Below are positions 48,626 through 52,473 of a stretch of 52,473 bases of DNA, piece by piece. This DNA is from a virus. The notes under the pieces were generated by a model. That model was not told the origin of the DNA, searched no databases, and saw only the letters and a program-made list of their open reading frames with translations. Position numbers and translations under genes: made by a program. The DNA lies in the IMG/VR virus record IMGVR_UViG_3300009597_000016, positions 1 through 52,473 of that record; one strand, given 5' to 3'. How positions within the stretch are numbered: the stretch's first letter is position 1; each line of letters begins with the position of its first letter.

Positions 48626-48806
48626 CACCGCAGAAATCCTGATGAAGGAATACCCAACATTAACTCCTTATGAAGCATTAAGAATCGCTCTTGAAGAAGA
48701 GCGCAACATCATACTTGAGGAAGCTCTGGGTACACGCAATGGACAGATGTCTCCGGTATACCTTGAAGCTATAGGTATGGCACTTGGATTTAAACCACAA
48801 CATTAA
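48609..48806 (+). CDS. Small linker protein between primase and helicase, 65 aa
   Basis: The gene overlaps the primase end by 17 bases and ends in a TAATG overlap with the helicase gene. The helical protein (TDTAEILMKEYPTLTPYEAL, RIALEEERNIILEEALG) could be a docking domain joining the split primase and helicase. No family recognised. Confidence 0.6.
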   Translation: MTHYTDTAEILMKEYPTLTPYEALRIALEEERNIILEEALGTRNGQMSPVYLEAIGMALGFKPQH

Positions 48807-50302
48807 TGAAAGCACACAATATAAACCCACCTAAGAAACACTCCGGTAATCACACCCACATCTTAAACTTCGTTAAGCGATGTATTGAGATGGGAGATGA
48901 TGACTACGAGAAAGCTGCGTGGCGTATCCATGATGGAGAATGGATGTCACCTGATTCCAACACTGGAGGAGACTTCAACAAACTTAAGAAAGACTGTAAA
49001 ACCTGCTGGAAGAAAGCCTTATCAGAACTGGAGGCTGGATCCGCTCCACCCACCAAGAAGCTCAGAAACTTCGAGAAGCTTCGTACGGCTAAAGACTGGG
49101 TAGATCTCAGGGTAGTATACGATACATTTCTCGGGCAATATTTATGTGAGGGTATCCCAACTAATCCGGCCGCTGAATATGATCTCTACAACTCCCAGGC
49201 CGATGAAAATTCATTCATTGAGAAGCCCCACTTCATTAATGCATTTGAAGTAGACCGTATGCCAAGAGTGTCCGCTATTAAAACATGGGCAGAGAACTTA
49301 CCTAAGCGGTCAGGTACTAAAGAAATCGACAAGTTATGCTCTTTCATCCCAGCCATTGATCCTCTACAAGCAAACATGTTTATGAAGGGGTGGCTGATTC
49401 GCGCCTACATTCAAGCAGTGAATCCGACTGGGCTGGATGGTAATTCTATTGTCAATCGCTGGATGCTTATCCTACATCAGCAGAAACAGGACTCCGGCAA
49501 GAGTGGATTCTTCCGCTGGTTATCTCCCTATCCAGCTTGGGTCAAGGAGAATGGGCTGGAAGATAACAAAGATGGATATATCGCACTGGGCAGATATTTA
49601 TTCGTGCTTGATGATGAACTTGGGGGACTCACCAGGGTAACACAACACGAACGTATCAAAGCGATGATTAGTACATCTAAGGTAGACGTTCGCCCCCCCT
49701 ATGCAAGAGTCGATGTCAAACTAGATCGTACTGCTTCCTTCTGTGGATCCACTAACAACACTGATGTTTTTCCTTCAGCAGAGGGAACCACCAGGTTCTT
49801 ATTACTTCCTCTCAAGGAGGATGTATTCAAGTGGGAAGAATACACCAAGCAAGTAGACCGTACCAAGCTGTGGGCTGAAGTCAAGGCTCTTGTGGCCACC
49901 GATTGGCTTAAGATCAACACACCAGCCATCATCGAGTATCGTACTGCTACTAACATTGGCTATGCGCGTGATGATCAGGAATCGTATGTGGTGGAACGTT
50001 TCATCCGGGCCTCAGAGGTTGATGACGGCAAAGTCTTACGTGCCGGCGACATCATGCGTGAGATGTGTGACACGGAATATGGATACGCTAATCTTAATAT
50101 TGTGAGGCTTGGTCAAGCACTTAGAAAGATATTTGGAGAACGGGTTTTCGGGCACAGTCCAGATGGCAAGGAATGTAGGGGTTATAAGGTGACTATTATC
50201 CCTGCCAATCCTGCCCCTACTGTCAGTAAAAAAGACGTTTCAGTGGCAGAAATAAAAAACAAAAGTTTTAAGGCCAAACGAAAAAAGCTCTCGCAACGGT
50301 AG
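48806..50302 (+). CDS. VirE-type (D5-like) replicative helicase
   Basis: Residues 10-85 resemble a PriCT-like domain (DDDYEKAAWRIHDGEWMSPD). The AAA+ core has a degenerate Walker A (QQKQDSGKSGF, K232), Walker B FVLDDE (D269-E271) and a sensor-like GSTNNTDVFPSAEGTTRF, as in the virulence-associated protein E family. It would unwind DNA with the upstream primase. The C-terminal 90 residues look like a winged-helix domain with a basic tail (KRKKLSQR). Confidence 0.8.
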   Translation: MKAHNINPPKKHSGNHTHILNFVKRCIEMGDDDYEKAAWRIHDGEWMSPDSNTGGDFNKLKKDCKTCWKKALSELEAGSAPPTKKLRNFEKLRTAKDWVDLRVVYDTFLGQYLCEGIPTNPAAEYDLYNSQADENSFIEKPHFINAFEVDRMPRVSAIKTWAENLPKRSGTKEIDKLCSFIPAIDPLQANMFMKGWLIRAYIQAVNPTGLDGNSIVNRWMLILHQQKQDSGKSGFFRWLSPYPAWVKENGLEDNKDGYIALGRYLFVLDDELGGLTRVTQHERIKAMISTSKVDVRPPYARVDVKLDRTASFCGSTNNTDVFPSAEGTTRFLLLPLKEDVFKWEEYTKQVDRTKLWAEVKALVATDWLKINTPAIIEYRTATNIGYARDDQESYVVERFIRASEVDDGKVLRAGDIMREMCDTEYGYANLNIVRLGQALRKIFGERVFGHSPDGKECRGYKVTIIPANPAPTVSKKDVSVAEIKNKSFKAKRKKLSQR

Positions 50303-50518
50303 GCTATGTGTGGCAGGGTGACAGTAAAAACATGCGTTTTTAGCCCCTCCCGCTGCACCTGCCAGCCTGCCAGTGATTTATTAACATTATAAGTATATTT
50401 TATTAGTAGGGGTAGGGGAGGAGCGTACGAGATGTTGGAATATGTGTGGCAGGGTGGCAGTGGGAGTAGTCTGCGCCTGGGGCCGTAAGGCCGTTATAGG
50501 ACGAAATCAACCAAGAAA
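50303..50518 (+). other. Candidate replication origin with iteron-like repeats
   Basis: The gap after the helicase has two copies of TATGTGTGGCAGGGTG (50305-50320 and 50441-50456), each followed by [A/G]CAGT, and an inverted relative (CTGCCAGCCTGCCAGT near 50358-50374). Between them is an AT-rich stretch (about 50375-50407), with GC-rich blocks around. A GGCC-GTAA-GGCC hairpin (50481-50492) precedes the next gene. Iterons beside an AT-rich unwinding element next to the primase-helicase is what an origin would look like. Confidence 0.5.
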
Positions 50519-50728
50519 ATGAATATGAATTATCCACCATTAATCGTCGCCGGAATATGGCGATACAAACAACTGAGCGGAGAGGTGTATACCCGCTACA
50601 ATGAACACACCAAGAAGCTGGATGGACTATCCCGCTATGTAGGGAATGGAGATTTTGAGAAGTGCGGACTGGATAAACTATTACAAGCCGTCAATGAAAG
50701 CAAAAGGAACAAAGGATGCTGTCTCTGA
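50519..50728 (+). CDS. Hypothetical 69-aa protein
   Basis: The protein MNMNYPPLIVAGIWRYKQLS onward is small and basic, with tyrosines and a C-terminal CCL. It overlaps the next gene by 35 bases. No motif recognised. Confidence 0.55.
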   Translation: MNMNYPPLIVAGIWRYKQLSGEVYTRYNEHTKKLDGLSRYVGNGDFEKCGLDKLLQAVNESKRNKGCCL

Positions 50729-50972
50729 TAAGCGTTACATCCCCATTGATGAGGATCTCTATCCCGAGACAGCTGAGGACAATGGAGTGATCTTCTATCG
50801 GTTCTGGTGTAGACCACACTTTATCGTTTATGAGAAGGCCAAGAACGGGGTCAGGTTGGGTTATCTTATAATGCCCATGGAGAAGGAGCTTTATCCGTTC
50901 GATGCAATGGTGAGCTTCTGTGAAGGTTTGCGAGGGGGTCAGGAAATCTGCAAAGTCATTTCTGAGAAATAA
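50694..50972 (+). CDS. Hypothetical 92-aa protein
   Basis: ATG 50694 is preferred over a start at 50646. The protein is mixed alpha/beta (YRFWCRPHFIVYEKAKNG, GYLIMPMEKELYPFD) with no recognised family. Its 3' end (VISEK) lies in the first copy of a 145-bp tandem duplication. Confidence 0.55.
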   Translation: MKAKGTKDAVSDKRYIPIDEDLYPETAEDNGVIFYRFWCRPHFIVYEKAKNGVRLGYLIMPMEKELYPFDAMVSFCEGLRGGQEICKVISEK

Positions 50973-51235
50973 AAATTTTGGACATGCGATTTCGCTGGGG
51001 ATAATTGTGTGTACAAATGTTCAGATTTTCGAGAAAGCTGAACAACGAATCCAGCAGTGTTCAAAATCCTATCCTATTTCAGAAAGTGATTTTTGAAAAG
51101 TCATTTCTGAGAAAAAAAAATTTTGGACATGCGTTTTTCCCTGGAATTTTTGCCTGGGTAAAACCTGGAAATTTCTGTCCGAAAAAAATCGGATCCAGCA
51201 GAATTCTGAAAATCCTATTTTTTATTTTTTTTCTG
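50952..51235. repeat. Degenerate 145-bp tandem duplication
   Basis: AAAGTCATTTCTGAGAAA and the following TTTTGGACATGCG occur at 50952-50998 and again, with few changes, at 51097-51144. A later part (ATCCAGCAG...AAATCCTAT) recurs at 51049 and 51193 with the same offset of 144-145. The first copy begins in the 3' end of the preceding gene; in the second the stop codon has been lost. It lies in an AT-rich non-coding area. Confidence 0.8.
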
Positions 51236-51447
51236 GTCCGTTGCTTCGCGCGCGAGAAAAAAAATTTTCCAGAATTTGAAAACTAAGGATTTAGTTCTCA
51301 AATCGGGAAAATGTCCTGGTTTGGGATTTTTTCCAGGGATGGGAAAATTGCCTGGGTTTCGTGTTGCTCCGATTATCATTAAAAAAATATTTAAAAGATT
51401 TCTATGATATCTATTGTATATATAAAATATATGTATACCTTTGATCT
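50973..51447. other. Non-coding AT-rich region
   Basis: About 475 bases without a convincing gene. The 93-codon frame at 51005-51286 has a Phe/Lys-rich, low-complexity translation that merely reflects A and T runs, and it spans the tandem duplication. Other features are several TGCCTGGGT words (near 51150 and 51348) and a GCGCGCG block. It ends in the promoter at 51414-51443. An origin, recombination or packaging function is conceivable but not shown. Confidence 0.6.
51414..51443 (+). promoter_or_regulatory. Bacteroidota-type promoter
   Basis: TTG (51414-51416), 19 nt, then TACCTTTG (51436-51443) exactly matches the housekeeping consensus TTTG-N19-21-TAnnTTTG of Bacteroidota apart from the first T of the -33 box. 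The spacer is very AT-rich. The ATG of the next small gene starts four bases downstream, so that transcript would be leaderless or nearly so. Confidence 0.8.
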
Positions 51448-51555
51448 ATGATAACAGCAAAAAAACTTTTCATCGCCTTCCTAGTCTTAATGACTGGAAT
51501 CATTTCAGCGCTTATTTTCTTAATGTTTAATACACAACTAATTCTAAACTTTTAA
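51448..51555 (+). CDS. Tiny membrane protein, 35 aa
   Basis: ATG 51448 lies at the predicted transcription start. The protein MITAKKLFIAFLVLMTGIIS continues ALIFLMF and ends NTQLILNF: one membrane helix after a KK. Small hydrophobic proteins are common at the start of phage early operons. Function unknown. Confidence 0.6.
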   Translation: MITAKKLFIAFLVLMTGIISALIFLMFNTQLILNF

Positions 51556-51566
51556 ATTTTACTACT

Positions 51567-51707
51567 ATGAGAAACACAACAAAAACAGCAACCGAAAAGC
51601 AAGTATCTTTCATCGTTAACGTTGCGACCGTTTTAATGACGGCCGGTCTTATCGCATATGCTTATAAGGCTAGCGTAATTTTTTTCGCTAACACTTTAAT
51701 TCCTTAA
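51567..51707 (+). CDS. Tiny membrane protein, 46 aa
   Basis: ATG 51567 opens 46 codons: a charged N terminus (RNTTKTATEKQ), then a hydrophobic segment (SFIVNVATVLMTAGLIAYAY) and a short tail. It follows the 35-aa gene by 11 bases, in the same transcript. Function unknown. Confidence 0.6.
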   Translation: MRNTTKTATEKQVSFIVNVATVLMTAGLIAYAYKASVIFFANTLIP

Positions 51708-51710
51708 GCT

Positions 51711-51797
51711 ATGCAAACTCAGATCAACTACATTCCAGAAAGGAAAGTTATATACTTTCTTTGCTGCAAATATTACCTAACATCGTTTCAAAACTAA
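51711..51797 (+). CDS. Possible 28-aa ORF
   Basis: ATG 51711, three bases after the previous stop, opens MQTQINYIPERKVIYFLCCK and ends at 51797, just before the next ATG. Spacing is gene-like, but the translation is not diagnostic; the stretch could instead be the leader of the next gene. Confidence 0.35.
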   Translation: MQTQINYIPERKVIYFLCCKYYLTSFQN

Positions 51798-51808
51798 ATT
51801 TTACTTAT

Positions 51809-52207
51809 ATGAAAAATTATCAAAAAGAAGCTACCGATTTTTTAACAAGTCATAGCATTAATTTCGAAGCTCGTTTGTTTGCGCACACTAAATATTTTCC
51901 TGATGACAAGGAAAAAAGGGATGTGTATACTTGTCTTTTTGAGCGCGAAGGAAAGTATTTTGAAATAAGGTTCGGTCAATCTATTGTTAATTCCTTGCCA
52001 AATAGAAAAGCGCCAACGTCTTATGATGTGTTAGTGTGTTTGCAAAAATATGACGTTGGAACGTTTGAAGATTTTTGTTCTGAGTTTGGTTATGATAATG
52101 ACAGTAGAAAAGCTTTTACCACTTATGGCAAAGTTTGTGAGGAGTGGGAAAAAGTTAATGCGTTTTTTTCGTCTGAGGAAATAGAAGAATTACAAAACAT
52201 TCAATAA
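51809..52207 (+). CDS. Conserved phage protein of unknown function, 132 aa
   Basis: From ATG 51809 the protein ends YDVLVCLQKYDVGTFEDFCS then EFGYDNDSRKAFTTY and VCEEWEKVNAFFSSEE; this block is one I recall from many Bacteroidetes phages and mobile elements, always annotated hypothetical. The frame extends to 51761, but the extra residues are unlike protein. Its wide occurrence suggests an early or anti-host role. Confidence 0.75.
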   Translation: MKNYQKEATDFLTSHSINFEARLFAHTKYFPDDKEKRDVYTCLFEREGKYFEIRFGQSIVNSLPNRKAPTSYDVLVCLQKYDVGTFEDFCSEFGYDNDSRKAFTTYGKVCEEWEKVNAFFSSEEIEELQNIQ

Positions 52208-52208
52208 C

Positions 52209-52473
52209 ATGAAAACAACAACGTACAAAGGACACGATTTAGGAAGGGATTTTAAGTCGTATGCGAGAAAATGTAGAAAAGCTTTTCAAATAGCTTTTAA
52301 TGATTTAGGAGGAGAGTTAACGGATTTTTCAATAGGTTTTTATTACTTCTCAGGGTTCGGTATTGTTAACGGTCAATATTATTATTTTTCAATATCTGAC
52401 GTTAGACATTTTCCCGATAGTAAAATACTATTCAGGACTGCAAAAAGTAATAAAGACTATTCAGGAGGGACAA
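52209..52473 (+). CDS. Conserved phage protein, 3' truncated by window edge
   Basis: ATG 52209 opens a frame still open at the last base (88 complete codons). The part seen (YYFSGFGIVNGQYYYFSISD, then LFRTAKSNKDYSGGT) matches a small conserved phage protein that I recall ending shortly after a D-Y-x-GG motif, so only a few residues are probably missing. It is co-transcribed with the 132-aa gene. Confidence 0.7.
   Translation, partial: MKTTTYKGHDLGRDFKSYARKCRKAFQIAFNDLGGELTDFSIGFYYFSGFGIVNGQYYYFSISDVRHFPDSKILFRTAKSNKDYSGGT

Noticed and set aside
51005-51286. 93-codon plus-strand frame
   Set aside because: The translation is Phe/Lys low-complexity from A/T runs and spans a tandem duplication, with no leader or coupling.
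1-52473. Window as a complete circular genome joined end to end
   Set aside because: Joining the ends leaves the Gp88-like frame without a plausible start codon near its N terminus, and no terminal overlap was noticed, so the ends look like arbitrary cuts.
1-52473. CRISPR arrays, insertion sequences and integrase genes
   Set aside because: No regular spacer-repeat pattern, transposase or recombinase motif was seen on either strand.

Overview
The window is almost certainly a tailed bacteriophage (or an integrated prophage of one) infecting a member of the Bacteroidota. It carries both terminase subunits, portal, MuF-like head protein, scaffold, major capsid, tape measure, a tail-assembly chaperone locus, beta-helix and sialidase-like spikes, and a replication module. 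Host evidence is a promoter matching the Bacteroidota consensus (TTG, 19 nt, TACCTTTG at 51414-51443), near absence of Shine-Dalgarno leaders, many ATGA/TAATG-coupled starts, and a BT4734/VirE-type primase-helicase typical of that phylum. No integrase, lysogeny repressor of classical type, endolysin, CRISPR array or insertion sequence was recognised. Both ends cut through genes, so the window is a fragment of a larger replicon.

Layout. (1) 1-1299: end of an early module (Gp88-like protein and two unknowns), closed by a perfect terminator. (2) 1352-1763: non-coding spacer with an inverted repeat. (3) 1764-3689: small and large terminase. (4) 3686-9297: a translationally coupled cluster of about six glycosyltransferase-type enzymes and two SAM methyltransferases inside the late operon, ending with a membrane protein. 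(5) 9294-17861: tail module with a probable frameshifted or coupled tail-assembly chaperone, tape measure and a giant baseplate/appendage protein. (6) 17880-25835: candidate tail tube, portal, MuF, scaffold, capsid, connectors. (7) 25835-35252: appendages, sialidase-like and pectate-lyase-like spikes, small Ig-like proteins, and a candidate unimolecular spanin with a membrane protein. (8) 35285-37156, minus strand: a Ro60/Rsr (TROVE) gene preceded by a terminator, a tandem array of three Y-RNA-like units (the last containing a circularly permuted tRNA-like module) and a small ribbon-helix-helix (RHH) gene. (9) 37394-45254, minus strand: dense early operon of small genes with two PD-(D/E)XK nucleases, a putative ssDNA-binding protein and a cytosine-methyltransferase-like protein, driven from a promoter overlapping a palindrome beside an RHH gene. 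(10) 45402-52473, plus strand: family A DNA polymerase, a pseudoknot RNA, split primase and VirE helicase, an iteron-like candidate origin, a 145-bp tandem duplication, then a new promoter and small genes.

How it fits together. Divergent promoters near 45.3 kb separate the leftward early operon from the rightward replication genes; late virion genes read rightward from about 1.8 to 35.2 kb and meet the leftward Ro60 transcript at a hairpin terminator. The most remarkable element is the Ro60/Y-RNA locus. Three hairpins of different sequence share the same architecture (outer stem, TGACGA, inner stem, TACTTCGA at the apex side, ATTTC on the 3' side) with compensatory changes in both stems. This looks like a phage-encoded multivalent Y RNA that could assemble several Ro60 rings or tether Ro60 to a host nuclease. 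All functional assignments are from reading the sequence and from memory of protein families; no database search was run.
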